DNA from: Leptobrachium leishanense
Lineage: Eukaryota; Chordata; Amphibia; Anura; Megophryidae
Direction of reading: 5' to 3'
Length of the DNA: 64,000 nucleotides
NCBI GenBank assembly: GCA_009667805.1
Contig: CM019069.1
Coordinates: 56,238,422 to 56,302,421, forward strand
The position numbers and the translations under genes are program-made. How positions within the stretch are numbered: position 1 is the stretch's first letter; each line of letters opens with the position of its first letter. The notes under the pieces are model-generated. The model was not told the DNA's origin. It made no database searches and was given only the letters and a program-made list of their open reading frames with translations. This document shows, in pieces, positions 12,250 through 23,444 of this stretch.

Positions 12250-12670
12250 AACATAGAAAATGTCGGCAGATAAGAACCTTTCGGCCCATCTAGTCTGCCC
12301 AATTACATGGATACTTTACCTGGATTTCTTTTTTGTTTAGGATAGCCTTATGCCTATCCCATGCCTGCTTAAATTCAATTACTGTTTTGGCCTCTACCAC
12401 TTCAACTGGAAGACTGTTCCATGTATCCACCACCCTCTCAGTAAAATAATGCTTCCTGATGTTACTTTTAAACCTTTGCCCCTCTAATCTAAGACTATGT
12501 CCTCTTGTTTTGCTACTTTGTTTCCTTTTTAATATGCTCCACCAATCCTTTTCTCCATATGCAGCAGAAAACTGGTAACAAATATTTCCCCATGTATTTT
12601 CAACGAGCATTCTGATGCCCCTGTGGGATCCCCAGCAGAGCTTGAGCTGGGTTGCATTTAGGTCCATGGA
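12250..12670 (-). mobile_element. Non-LTR retrotransposon fragment (3' end of ORF2, CR1/L2-like)
   Basis: The antisense frame 12290-12667 contains KTRGHSLRLEGQRFKSN, then RKHYFTERVVDTWNSLPVEV and VIEFKQAWDRH. This pattern (TRGH..., F..RVVD.WN.LP..VV.A..., F) is typical of the extreme C-terminus of CR1/L2-type reverse-transcriptase proteins. Only the last 100 or so residues remain, as expected for a 5'-truncated LINE insertion. The exact clade is inferred. Confidence 0.75.
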
Positions 12671-13589
12671 GTCTTATGGACTCCTACTCCTGGTGTTGAT
12701 ACCTGTGGTCATTGCTGGTATTGAATAAAGTCTCCCTAATATTAAAGCAAGAGTCTTTAACAGGCAGATGCTAAGGGTTATCGGCTCATCTGGATTTTGC
12801 CCTGGGTGTCTTCTCGTTATCAACTCGGTCTGAATAGGGCCCAACATCTCTAACCGCATAAAAAGAGGTGCACACAAAAATTACATGTAGAATAGGTTAC
12901 CTTTCTGTGTGTTTGTGAAATCGAAGATGGCAGAAATTCTTATTGACACATTTAAATGAGAAACAGAAGATCCAGGCACTCCAACTAGCAGTTAAAAGGG
13001 AATCTTTATTAAGGAACTGGAGACATTTTAGTTAGGAACTGGAGATGTTACAGCTGGGAGCAGCCTTTATCAAGGCTATGAAAAAATAGAACTCACTCGT
13101 GAAATGCTCCTGGCATCTCAAATATATTTTTATATCTTTTGATACCTTCTGCAACTATAAAATGAGCTACTATGAAGGTGCAGAGCTAATATATGCATGG
13201 GAATGATGGCATAGATAGTTTGTGTATAAGTATACTGGTCTCTAGTCTAAGTGGGCTTTATAATTATTAGTGTCCCACTTGTGAATGCCAAAGACCGGTA
13301 AGTGATGATTTCAGTTACCACTCAATCTTAATGAGCCCTTACTCCACTTTTAGACAGTCACAAAATAATAAGTGATTCAAAGTTACTTGTAATTCTTCTG
13401 GCAGCTAGGGGAAATAACACGCCAGATAATATACCAAATTTTACCTCTTATCCCACAAAGTATGATCTGCTGCCTCCTCTTGATGCTTTCAGAAGCACTT
13501 GAGAATATACAGTTCCTCACTGTCATTCCACTGGACCTGCACGAGATTGTGAGAATGTTGTACGGCAGCTCGTATATGTCTCACATGGC
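12671..13589. other. Intronic DNA, nothing recognised
   Basis: No supportable gene. A short internal duplication occurs near 13010-13050 (GGAACTGGAGA twice). Confidence 0.35.
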
Positions 13590-14115
13590 TCTCTATTATT
13601 ATTGTCATCATTTATATAGCGCCAACAGTTTCCAGAGCGCTTTACAATAACCAAAGGGAATGAAATACAGATAAACGGACATATGATGGAAACAAGAGGT
13701 GTAGAGGGCCCTGCTCATAGGAGCTTACAGTCTAGAGGGATTGGGGTTGAGGAAGATCAGAGGAATTTTGTCTAGATAGCAGGATCATGAGTGCCAGGGG
13801 TTTGGGAATGGTGGGGCCATAGAAGCAGCTTCAATCATGTGTGAGTAGGTGAGCAGGGGGATGAGTTGCATCAGTGATGTGGTACGCTAATCTGAAGAGA
13901 TGGGTTTTGAGGGATTTCTTGAAGGTCTGAAGATTAGGGGAGAGTTTGATAGGTCAAGGCAAGTCATTCCACAGGACCAGAGCTGCCATTGAGAAGTCTT
14001 GGAGGCGAGAGTTGGCCGTGCGTGTGTAGACAGATAACCGGAGGAGATCGCCTGCTGACCAAAGTTGTCTGGATGGGACGTGCTTGCGGAGTAAATGAAG
14101 AAATGTAAGGAGGAG
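13590..14115 (+). repeat. Interspersed repeat with ATATAGCGCCAACAGTTTCC
   Basis: Begins TTATTATTATTGTCATCATT, then GCGCTTTACAATAACC and AGGAGCTTACAGTCTAGAGG. The same start recurs at 31005-31160 and, more degraded, at 39980-40045. Repeats with this 'rectangular' 5' motif are widespread in frog genomes from my general knowledge. The transposon class is not determined. Confidence 0.75.
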
Positions 14116-15190
14116 TTAAGTTAGCACCTGGAATATGGTGCGAAAATGAGGGCGCTACAGGGAAACCTGCAGGCGCAGGTTTTCCCCGTTAGCTTCCCCA
14201 TTTTAGCACCTAGCAGGGAATAGGGCCCACAGGTTTTAAAGCTGTCCACTCATGACCCCACCAGAAGAAATAAAAATCCGTAAAATAACTACAGGAAGAT
14301 AGTGAGAGAACACTTAACACAGGTGATTTTCGCGAACTGTAGCTGGTATAGATATATAGTTATCTAGATGATAAAAATATTTTTTGGTGTATTGTGAAGA
14401 GTATCAAAGTCTAACATGATTTGCTAAATGTAATCTTGCATGGAAAAATACCAAGAACAATAAAAAAGTACACCAGCTGCACATAGCTTCTAGCATTATT
14501 TTCTAGATGGTTGCTCATGCCTATTGGATTTGCAATAAAGTAGAAGCTGTAAAGTTTCCATTAGCAATTTTTATTGTATAAAACCGAACCACTCTCACTA
14601 TCATTAAAGGTATATTGGGAAATGACTCAAGACTTTCATGGATTGATTATGACAATTGCTCTCTTTTCTTTAGGAGATATATCATACCATAAATAATAGA
14701 AACATGGAATTATCATTAGCTCATAGAAGTAAAATACAACATGTAACACACAGATCTACAAAGTGCATTGGACATGATGACTTTGAATGGTTTTACATGA
14801 ATACAGTCAGCCTTGAAGTCAAGTCATTCATAATCCTATATATTACCTTATATTTTATGTTCCCAAGTGCCAACTCTGTCTTTCATAGGTGAGCATGAAC
14901 ACACTTTTGGCTCTCCTAAACCAAATCTAAATAATTTATTCTCTATTTTTTTTTTCTTGTAGTTTAGTATTTATTTCAGGATAGTAAATCAGTATTTGTG
15001 GTTTTTTTGTAAATATTCCAGCATGCACAAAGTAATCTTCCTAAACACACCAAGTCAAACCTTCTTAGAAAATGAATATAAATTCCAATATTGTGGAGGC
15101 GTCATTGTCTCAGGGACAAATCCCATGGGGTGAGAAAAGGATAGAGGCTTGGAGCATGTTTTGTATGGTAATCATGAATACATACAAGGT

Positions 15191-15912
15191 TATTCAGAGA
15201 GAGGTGAAAACTAGGGATGTGCGTTTCGGGTTTCGGAATTTCGGAATTTTCACAAAATTTCCCGATTCGTGTTTTCGGATGCGGCCGATTTTCCGAAAAT
15301 TTTTAGATCCGAAAATGGCAGATCCGAAAAGTTTTCCGAGCCGAAACAAAATATTTTCGGAATTTTCGAATGTACTTGAAATGTGTCAAATCTAAATTTA
15401 TTGCTTTGAAACGAGGAGAACAGATGTTCCGAAAAAACGAAAATACGAAAAGTCGATACAAAAAAACGAGCTAAGTGACACGAAAATACGAAAAATGGTC
15501 GAAATTCCGAAACCATTGACAATTCCGAAAAACGAAAATTTCCGAAAATACGAAAAGTCGATACAAAAAAGGATCTAAGTGACACGAAAATACGAAAAAT
15601 GGTCGAAATTCTGAAAAAAATGTACACGGAAAACGAATCGAGCTGAACCGAATCGAAACAGAAATCGGTCGAAACGAGCCGAATCGAAAAGTTTAAAAAT
15701 CCAAAAAATAAAATCGAATCGAACCGAAAAAAAAATCGGTGCACAAGCCTAGTGAAAACCTTGAGAATGACTGGAGAATTGAAAATTCTAGGTCAAAATA
15801 GTCAAACCAGAAAAATTCTCCCATTTATCTCACTTTCCAAATTGGCTATTTGGTCTAGATTGTTCATTCTCCTGGCAATTCTCAAGGTTTTCAACTCTCT
15901 CTGAATAGCCCT
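15191..15912. mobile_element. GGTTATTCAGAGAGAG palindromic element, split by hAT copy B
   Basis: Outer ends AGGTTATTCAGAGAGAGG and CTCTCTCTGAATAGCCC are inverted repeats. When 15212-15759 is removed, the remainder (about 170 bp) matches 30691-30872, including AATTCTCCCATTTATCTCAC. The hAT insertion is therefore younger than this element. Confidence 0.75.
15212..15751 (+). mobile_element. Non-autonomous hAT element (TAGGGATGTGC family), copy B
   Basis: Left end TAGGGATGTGCG and right end GCACAAGCCTA are inverted repeats, flanked by exact 8-bp duplications GTGAAAAC (15204-15211 and 15752-15759). It is inserted inside another palindromic repeat: its flanks GGTTATTCAGAGAG... and ...TCTCTCTGAATAGCCC match the intact relative at 30691-30872. 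The interior is made of GAAAATACGAAAA-type repeats. The 164-aa antisense ORF (F/S/R-rich) is a product of the low-complexity interior. Confidence 0.9.
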
Positions 15913-16922
15913 TATAGACATTTGTGGACCATAGACTTACTGTGTGTGTATTTACTCATGAAACATTAAGAATTTACAAGCAATAAATGATTACAGTGAA
16001 TTTTCATGAAAGGGTATTCAATATAGTGCAGATGAGGGTCATAAGAGTTGTACAGGAAGGACCAATTAACCCATTTCTGCATTTTACCGGCCCACATTTT
16101 TTACTTAACTGGGCCATCTTTTGGAATTTGGTTGAGGACAAATTTTTTCAACTGAATCAGCCAATATTTTGAAAACTAGAAATCAGTTGAGCCCTAGGTT
16201 GGATAATTATCAATATCGAACAAAACAAGAGTCACGTCACCATGCTGGAAGCGTATTACAAAATTTACTAGGCCAGTGGTTGTCCAATGGTATAGATGCA
16301 GCTCCTGACCATGGGGAGCAGTGGCTTTTTCTTAATCCCAGTGGGGTACCCACTCCCGTTTCATATATTAGAAATCAATCTGTTAATCAGGCTACCCAGA
16401 GAGAAGACTTTTGCAATTCTCGTACGTATAATCGTTTCTGGTCGTAACCATGAATAGCGCTATTACTAGCTTCCAAACTGGGATACAGCGGTAATGGGAC
16501 AAGTGCATTTATAAAAGTACAGAGAACCAATAACTGCAGGAACTTTACATCTTAAACATCACTTGCTATAGGGGCTTCAGAAACTCCCTCATACAGCAAA
16601 AAGCCTCAAAAGGTCTACCATTTATGTAGCAGGTATATTTTAAGATGCCAAATCTTTCATCAACCCATTTCAGTCCACGTAGGGACCATATCCATGTTTA
16701 TTTAAATATTGAAATACCTGATTAGGCATTGGATCAAAATCATTAAATCAGTGTAAAGGCATTTGTGACCTCCTATATGTGTTAGAAAATTATGCTGCTG
16801 CACACATTCATACAGGTATATCACTGTGTGGTCATGTTGTGTTTTACTACATGGAATGCTGTAGAGATCTAATTGTCTTTACAAGAAAAGTAAATATTTG
16901 CTTGAATGCAGGACCAGACAAT
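15913..16922. other. Intronic DNA just upstream of the PPP1R1C last exon region
   Basis: No exon-like ORF with splice sites was recognised on either strand. The short plus-strand frames at 15987-16172 and 16169-16447 lack known domains. Confidence 0.35.
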
Positions 16923-17629
16923 GGGCTCTATTACATTCTTTGCGCAAAAAACGCACGCGCAACGTGTGATTTTTTTTGCGCGAAGCAATAACGGTGGTAT
17001 TACAATCCGAGTGCATTTTTTCATCCGTCAAAAAATAATGCGCATAAAAAAGACGCGCAAAAACGCGTGCATTAACGTTGCGCGCAGAAATCGGTGTGCC
17101 GACTGTTTTTTCACGGGAATTAGCCAATCAGAATTAAGAACCACAATTGTCTCCCGTTAAGTTTTTGCACCTGCCAAAATCAATCTGAGTATATATGCTG
17201 CATCAAAAATAAAACCACACACAACTTCTCAATTTTATTGTTTGGGTATGTGTAGAATGTGTAACTATACATTGCTGAGTATATTTTTTTGGTCTGGTGT
17301 AATTGGTTTCGGCCAGGACGTTCAGATTTGCCTTTAACACCAGATTTTCAAAGACGTTAACATTTTGCGCGCAAACGTTGTCCGTTAAATTTTGCGCATA
17401 GATTGTGCGCTCTTACGCGGATGGTATTACAAACGCATTTGCGCTCACAATGTTAAGTACAGGACGCGCAATGTACAATACGCTCATGCAGATTCACCCG
17501 TGGTAGACGTATACGTGCATTTTTTGCGCAGACATTTTAATACAACGTTCAGCGCAAAGGGTTTTGCCCCTTGCGTTAATGCATTTTTGCGCACGCGTTA
17601 ACGTTTGCGCAAATAATGTAATAGAGCCC
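16923..17629. mobile_element. Foldback MITE, GGGCTCTATTACATT family, copy 1
   Basis: Termini GGGCTCTATTACATT and AATGTAATAGAGCCC are perfect inverted repeats with AAT on each side (16920-16922 and 17630-17632). The subterminal arms are GCGCAAA/CGCGTTAA-rich and pair with each other, and the core carries TTAGCCAATCAGAATTAAG. A related copy in opposite orientation lies at 25397-26113. It ends only 53 bp before the PPP1R1C terminal exon. Confidence 0.85.
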
Positions 17630-17682
17630 AATGAGTCTGGTGGGAGAAATAATTGACTTTAATTTGATCTCTCTGTTCATAG

Positions 17683-17768
17683 GGGTTAAACAGATGAAAA
17701 ACCAGAACAAGCCTTCCTTTCCAGAAGAAGAAGAAGGTGAAAATGATGATGAAGAGTGTGATCACTGA
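17683..17768 (+). CDS. PPP1R1C: PPP1R1C, terminal coding exon (last 27 codons plus stop)
   Basis: PPP1R1C is a small cytosolic regulator/inhibitor of protein phosphatase 1, related to DARPP-32 and inhibitor-1. After the acceptor TCTCTGTTCATAG, the exon opens in phase 1 (GG GTT AAA) and reads GVKQMKNQNKPSFPEEEEGE (first G completed across the splice), then an acidic tail ending CDH and TGA at 17766-17768. The vertebrate protein ends in the same way: a GVK... segment, FPEEEEG, an acidic run and a final DH. The PP1-binding and phosphorylation sites lie in upstream exons that I could not find here, so 1-17682 is probably the last intron. The convergent position relative to PDE1A matches mammalian order. 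Identity rests on 28 residues plus synteny. Confidence 0.85.
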
Positions 17769-17905
17769 AGGCATATTGGGAAAAATTCTGATGGAATTTT
17801 TTTTTTGTAATGTACATAAACTTTTACCTGAGCTACAGAAAATATTGGTGAAAGGTGTGATATCCTTGAAGGCATTTTATATCTCAATAAATCATATGTT
17901 TTAAG
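17769..17905 (+). other. PPP1R1C: PPP1R1C 3' UTR (predicted)
   Basis: Sequence from the TGA to about 15 bases past the first AATAAA. The cleavage site is inferred. A longer UTR is possible because another AATAAA occurs at about 18117-18124. Confidence 0.6.
17886..17891 (+). promoter_or_regulatory. Polyadenylation signal AATAAA for PPP1R1C
   Basis: A canonical AATAAA 118 bases after the stop codon, followed by a T/GT-rich stretch (ATGTTTTAAG, GGTTTCTATGTTG) expected downstream of a cleavage site. Confidence 0.65.
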
Positions 17906-18205
17906 AAATGGTTTCTATGTTGATCGGGATCCATGGCGCAACTGTCAAAAAACATCATAATCACCTACGGTATAGGAATATGAAATTATATCACATCAAG
18001 TGCTAATTTCATGCATTTCCTACTAGACATTTAACTGTTACTACTGAATATTTGCTAAAAGGTGTTTGCAATCATTTAAAAAGTCTGTAAATATAACTGA
18101 TTAAAAATAACATATATAAATAAACATTTTGAGAAAACCTTGATTATGTGCTTTAATTTTGTTTCAAATTTAACGATACAAAAGTTTCTATATAACAAGA
18201 ATAAA

Positions 18206-18930
18206 GGTTGCCACTTGCGCTTACCCCTGTGACTCCATGCGAAACAAAACCCATCAGAGGTTTTGGTTTACTTAAATGGGCATTAAAGTTCTACGCCCAC
18301 CTGCCATGTCACGGCACCTCTGGGTCAGGTGTCCTAACATAATGAAACCAAAAGCTGCTTTCTAAGCAACCACATGTCCTCATGCTGCTTCTCAGCCAAG
18401 AGACAGACCGGTGGATCTATATATATATATATAGAAGAAAAAATGTCTCATCTGCGCTTGTTTCTATACAATTCCATGTGAAACAAAACACACTTAGAGG
18501 TTTTAGTTTACTTGAATGGCCATTGAAGTGTAGTCTCACTCGCCCCATCACGGCACCTCTTGGTAGAGTGAGTACCTAACCAATGTAACCAATAGCTGCT
18601 CATCTGTGCAGCTGCACGCTCTCTTTCTGCTTTTCAGCTAAGAGGCAAAATGGTGGGTTTTATTTATACATGCACCAAGTACTTCCCATTTGGGGTTGAA
18701 AACAAAAACATGGATAAAGGAACAGCAGCAAAAATGACCTAACTGGTGTTACAACAAAATATACATACATACAGAAATACAGTGTCGCGACCATGCTCAA
18801 CAGAGAAGCTGGAACAACCAGGCTTAACAACCCAGTACATGTATAAAATATAGCAAGAACAAAGTGTCATCCTCACTCATTTCTATACAATTCCATGTGA
18901 AACAAAACACAATTAGAGGTTGATCTGTAG
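18206..18930 (+). repeat. Three dispersed-tandem copies of a ~230-bp unit
   Basis: Starts near 18206, 18436 and 18853 share GTGAAACAAAACACA or GCGAAACAAAACCCA, AGAGGTTTT, GTTTACTT, ACGGCACCTCT and CTTCTCAGC/CTTTTCAGC blocks. The third copy is truncated. The unit has no ORF and no obvious termini. Confidence 0.7.
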
Positions 18931-18954
18931 TTTTCTACTATATATACACTATAT

Positions 18955-19027
18955 TGCCAAAAGTATTCGCTCACCCATCCAAATCAGGAGCTGGGCAGGT
19001 GAGCGAATACTTTTGACAATATATTGT
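18955..19027. mobile_element. Internally deleted mariner-type MITE (hairpin)
   Basis: The arms ATTGCCAAAAGTATTCGC and GCGAATACTTTTGACAAT flank only a few tens of bases. This terminal repeat belongs to a Tc1/mariner family common in fishes and amphibians. The copy is little more than two joined termini. Confidence 0.75.
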
Positions 19028-19512
19028 ATTTATGTATTTAGATTAATTTTACCAATATAGTATAATCTTTCCTTATTTACCACACAGTACGCATAGTAAA
19101 GAATAACACTCCGGATGCACCAACATAAGTGATGAACAAAGCAGTGAGACCCCACCGATACAAGGTGTCACCAGCCTTGATCCCCAGAGCCGGTCTTTCA
19201 AAGGCTCCACAAAAGGTGAGTGGATCTAGATAATTGGTTCACTTTAAAGTGTGTAATGACGTGTTGCCCTATGAAGTTTTTGTTGTTTCCTGTTTTTTCT
19301 GAGAAACATCAAGACGTACGGAGCGGGCTGACCCACCCCATAATGTTGGCACGAGGCTTCATATACACAGCCAGTTCTGACAGGCTCTGAATTGTGTAAA
19401 TGGGAAATTTATTTCTTTATTTCACAACGTTGCTCTTATAAAAGGATATTTCACTATTAGTTGTTATTTTTCTCATATATACAGTATATATATATATATA
19501 TATATACATATA

Positions 19513-21109
19513 CAGTCAGGTCCAGAAATATTGGGACATTTACACAATTCTAACATCTTTGGCTCTATCACCACCACAATGGAGTTGGAATGAAACAAAC
19601 ACAATGTGCTTTAACTGCAGACTGTCAGCTTTAATTTGAGGGTATGTACATCCAACTCAGGTGAACGGTGTAGGACTTACAGCAGTTTGCAGATGTGCCT
19701 CCCACTTGTTAAGGGACCAAAAGTAATGGGACAATTGGCTTCTCAGCTGTTCCATGGCCAGGTGTGTGATATTCCCTCATTACCCCAATTACAATGTGCA
19801 GATAAAAGGCCCAGAGATAATTTCAAGTGTGCTATTTGCATTTGGAATCTGTTGCTGTTTAACTCTCAAGATGAGATCCATAGAGCTGTTACTATCAGTG
19901 AAGCAAGCCATCATTAGGCTGAAGAAACAAAACAAACCCATCAGAGAGATAGCAAGAACATTAGGCGTGGCCAAAACAACTGTTTGGAACATTCTCAAAA
20001 AGAAGGAACGCTCCGGTGAGCTCAGCAACACCAAAAGACCCGGGAGACCACGGTAAACAACTGTGGTGGATGACCGAAGAATTCTTTCCCTGGTGAAGAA
20101 AACAACCTTCACAACAGTTGGCCAGATCAAGAACACTCTCCAGGAGGTAGGTGTATGTGTGTCAAAGTCAACAATCAAGAGAAGACTTCACCAGAGTGAA
20201 TACAGAGGGTTCACCACAAGATGTAAACCATTGGTGAGCCTCAAAAACAGGAAGGCCAGATTAGAGTTTGCCAAACAACATCTAACAAAGCCTTCACAGT
20301 TCTGGAACAAGATCCTATGGACAGATGAGACCAAGATTAACTTGTACCAGAGTGACGGGAAGAGAAGAGTATGGAGAAGGAAAGGAACTGCTCATGATCC
20401 TAAGCATACCACCTCATCAGTGAAGCGTGGTGGTAGTGTCATGGCGTGGGCATTTATGGCTGCCAGTGGAACTGGTTCTCTTGTATTTATTGATGATGTG
20501 ACTGCTGACAGAATGCTGCAAATGCTGCAGAACTCATTGGACGGCGCTTCACAGTGCAGATGGACAATGACCCAAAGCATACTGCAAAAGCAACCAAAGA
20601 GTTTTTGAAGGGACAGAAGTGGAATGTTATGCAATGGCCAAGTCAATCACCTGACCTGAATCCCATTGAGCATGCATTTCACTTGCTGAAGACAAAACTG
20701 AAGGAAAAATGCCCCAAGAACAAGCAGGAACTGAAGACAGTTGCAGAAGAGGCCTGGCAGAGCATCACCAGGGATGAAACCCAGCGTCTGGTGATGTCTA
20801 TGCGTTCCAGACTTCAGGCTGTGATTGACTGCAAAGGATTTGCAGCCAAGTATTAAGAAGGGAAAGTTTGATTTATGATTATTATTCTGTTCCATTACTT
20901 TTGGTCCCTTAACAAGTGGGAGGCATATCTGCAAACTGCTGTAAGTCCTACACCGTTCACCTGAGTTGGATGTACATACCCTCAAATTAAAGCTGACAGT
21001 CTGCAGTTAAAGCATATTGTGTTTGTTTCATTCCAACTCCATTGTAGTGGTGTATAGAGCCAAAGATGTTAGAATTGTGTCGATGTCCCAATATTTCTGG
21101 ACCTGACTG
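19513..21109 (+). mobile_element. Tc1/mariner (Tc1-like, DD34E) transposon, copy 1, inactivated
   Basis: The inverted termini CAGTCAGGTCCAGAAATATT and AATATTTCTGGACCTGACTG are flanked by TA (19511-19512 and 21110-21111). The transposase (about 19866-20856) starts with an HTH region (PIREIARTLGVAKTTVWNIL), is stopped by TAA at 20054-20056 right after a GRPR AT-hook-like motif, then continues. The first catalytic Asp is in LWTDETK and the second in MDNDPKHTA, with the Glu in DLNPIEHAF. A deletion around 20510-20550 removes residues still present in the copy at 62 kb and shifts the frame. The length of 1.6 kb is normal for the family. It is not active as written. Confidence 0.95.
19866..20856 (+). 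pseudogene. Tc1-like transposase pseudogene, copy 1
   Basis: Consists of the frames 19754-20056 (N-terminal paired-like HTH domain), 20063-20608 (second HTH and DDE start) and 20554-20856 (D and E blocks, ending FAAKY). Breaks are an in-frame TAA at 20054 and an internal deletion with frameshift near 20510-20550. About 320 residues in total, the usual size for Tc1-like transposases. The presumed start is the ATG at 19870 (MRSIELLLSVKQAI). Confidence 0.9.
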
Positions 21110-21112
21110 TAT

Positions 21113-22000
21113 GTAGCACTCACCACCTAAGGAGCCGCTGAATAACCCCAGGATAGTCTCACCACACTAACAATTTATTGTACACCAGCACACCATTGTG
21201 GATTTTCATCAGCAAGTTATACTTTACTGAAGCAATGAAAATACATATACTTTAGGCATGAAATCAATCAGGTTAAAATGACTGACGTAGTACGTAACGT
21301 GGATATATGCGGGGAAGAAACGGTTAATAAAGCTCTCAGTTCTTTGGCTTAAGTCCCGCTCAAATATGCTTGTTAATTCGTGTCCTAGGGTTCCCGGGTA
21401 CTAGGTCCATTGGCCAGTGGATAGACAAAATAGCTTTGACTAGTCAATGTTGGAGCCCTGCAATTTGAAGCAATCAATAAGTGCGCACTGTTAGAGTTGT
21501 AGGCCGGAGGCCTCTCACCCAACCGATGAACAGCTTGTCCCGGACCGATGTGCTCAGCCAGAAAGTCCCTCTCTGCCGACTGAAACACGGTGCTGCCGAA
21601 ATCCACGCTCCCAAACCGAATCTCCTCAGCCAGGAAACGAATGCCGCCAGCACTCTGCTCTGTCCGCGGCCTCCTTCCACAAGGTCCTTCTCCAACACTC
21701 TCTTGCCACCGGAACAGCTCAGCGGAACACACTGCAGTTCAATAACACACTCTCCCCGATATTTTCAGCTCAGGACGCCACCGATTCTCAGCTCCAATCC
21801 AGCTTGGATCCCGGACAGTGCCTCTCTCGTGACCGCACTCATGCACCGCTCGCCTCGTTCTGCCCACGCTGCACACGATGCTCCCTCTTCATGCCTTCAG
21901 CATGCTCACTTCCTTCCTCTGCCCAGAGATTTCTGGGGAATGTAGTCCATAGTCCAATACATTACATTGCGCTCTGGCTCCCTCTAGCGGCAATAATGTC
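21113..22000 (-). mobile_element. Possible antisense solo LTR or LTR fragment
   Basis: Read on the minus strand, this CpG-rich segment ends GGTGGTGAGTGCTACA, has AATAAATTG about 80 bases before that end, and has promoter-like GC-rich upstream sequence. This fits the U3-R-U5 layout of an LTR. I could not find a matching 5-bp duplication or a clear TG start, and the Tc1 element abuts its end. The overlapping ORFs on both strands lack domains. Confidence 0.35.
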
Positions 22001-22227
22001 TCAGAAGTACTTCACAAATAAGGACACAAACGTTTATGCACTATTTTCTGGAGCACTGGTTTTTTTTCTTGCACGCTCATCTCCCATATTGCACTTGATA
22101 ATATTTTGTGCCTAGGATTTTATTTTTGGTTTATATTTTGAAGGTCTCCTTTTAAGACTTAGCGGGGTTAGGAGGATCCTCCGCTCCTCAGCCCAATTCT
22201 TTGGCAGCATATTTAATAACACATATT

Positions 22228-22357
22228 GGGCAGTATTACATACTTGGTGCTTACTTAACCAGAGCTGTTGTAAACCGAAAACCTCCATAGGCTATAATGG
22301 CTCTGGTAAGTTTACAACAGCTCTGGTTAAGTTAGCACCAACTATGTAATATGGCCC
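22228..22357. mobile_element. Palindromic MITE, GGGCMRTATTAC family, copy 1
   Basis: The ends GGGCAGTATTACATACTTGG and ACTATGTAATATGGCCC, with inner arms AACCAGAGCTGTTGTAAAC and its complement, make a near-complete hairpin. ATT is duplicated on each side (22225-22227 and 22358-22360). Confidence 0.8.
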
Positions 22358-22391
22358 ATTGGTTGTTAGATCTCCTACTACCCTATACTTA

Positions 22392-22518
22392 GGGCCATAT
22401 TACAAAGTTGGTGCTAACTTGACCAGAGCTGTTGTAAACTTCCCAGAGCCATTATAGCCTATGGAGGTTTTAAGTTTACAGCTCTGGTTAAGTTAGCACC
22501 AACTATGTAATACTGCCT
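22392..22518. mobile_element. Palindromic MITE, GGGCMRTATTAC family, copy 2
   Basis: Lies 34 bp from copy 1 and has the same hairpin design. Ends are GGGCCATATTACAAAG and ATGTAATACTGCCT, flanked by TTA (22389-22391 and 22519-22521). Two independent target duplications show two separate insertions, not one tandem duplication. Confidence 0.8.
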
Positions 22519-22736
22519 TTAGAGAGGCGCCCTTGAAGTTACACCTTCTTGTTTTTAAGGTGTCAGACACACTGCCTGATCAGGATGGTAACGCAGTGTC
22601 AAGCATTCTGTCTTGCAGGTAAGGTTATTCCTATTTTGTCAGTATTATTATTATCACTATTATCGCTTATAATATTTATGTTTTCAAACATCTTGAAGAA
22701 GTTACAAAGGTGGAACTAACCACAGAGAGATAGAAG

Positions 22737-22931
22737 GTGGCTGGGTGGAGTAGAGGTAACATCACTGCTCTTCGTGGAGAGAGCCTGTAGAGACATGAGT
22801 TCGATCCCAGCAAGACCATCTCTCCAGTAAGTGTCCTTGGGCAAGACACCTAACGGTACATACTCGCCACCCAGGACATACTTGAAAACGAGAGAAATCT
22901 CAATGTATCCCTCCTGGTAAAATCCTCTCTA
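22737..22931 (+). mobile_element. tRNA-derived SINE with CORE-like middle
   Basis: The head has an A-box-like GTGGAGTAGAGGTAACAT and a B-box-like GAGTTCGATCCC. The middle, GTCCTTGGGCAAGACACCTA, resembles CORE/MIR-type SINE cores. The tail (CATACTTGAAAACGAGAG, then CTCAATGTATCCCTCCTGG) matches the reverse complement of 41945-42015, followed by an A-rich end. It is not a functional tRNA gene. Confidence 0.8.
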
Positions 22932-23110
22932 AAAAAAAAAAGAAAAATTGGTGGATACCGTGAATTTGCTCACAGCGTGAGCCCATTTATATTGTAATCT
23001 TATTGGCCAAATAAAACCTATTACTGAGTATCAATCAGAGCACCATATTTTTGAAGTCAAGCTGTTCTTTCCTTGAAGTGGATTGTGAGTAAAGCATTTT
23101 ACCCTACTTA

Positions 23111-23441
23111 GGCTGCGGTCACACGACTGCACTGAGTGCGCCTGTGTGACTGTACTTCCCTGCGTCCGTCGCAGCTTTCTGATGGATTGACGGGGAGGGC
23201 CAGACTGGGGTAGCGCACGCACGAATTGCATGCACTACCACCAGATATCATAAGGCCCTCCCCGTCAAAAAGCTACAATGGACACTTACAGGGCTTCAAA
23301 GCACGATCCTCCATAGAAGGATCTTGCTTTGCAGCGCTGAGCACACTAACTGCGCTCAGCGAGGTGGCCACACAGGTGGAAGGAACACCCACTCTCACAG
23401 ACGTTCCTTCCTCTCTGAAAAACGCTTGTGTTCCCGTAGCC
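23111..23441. mobile_element. Foldback MITE, GGC...GCC termini, TTA target duplication
   Basis: Termini GGCTGCGGTCACACGACTGC and ...GTGTTCCCGTAGCC with TTA on both sides (23108-23110 and 23442-23444). Internally CpG-rich and self-complementary (GCTGAGCACACTAACTGCGC region). Same general class as 6481 and 10449. Confidence 0.75.
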
Positions 23442-23444
23442 TTA

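Noticed and set aside
15250..15744. 164-codon minus-strand F/S/R-rich ORF
   Set aside because: Translation of the low-complexity GAAAATACGAAAA interior of a hAT element.
22737..22860. tRNA gene
   Set aside because: A- and B-box-like motifs are present, but they belong to a SINE head followed by a core and tail; no cloverleaf could be supported.
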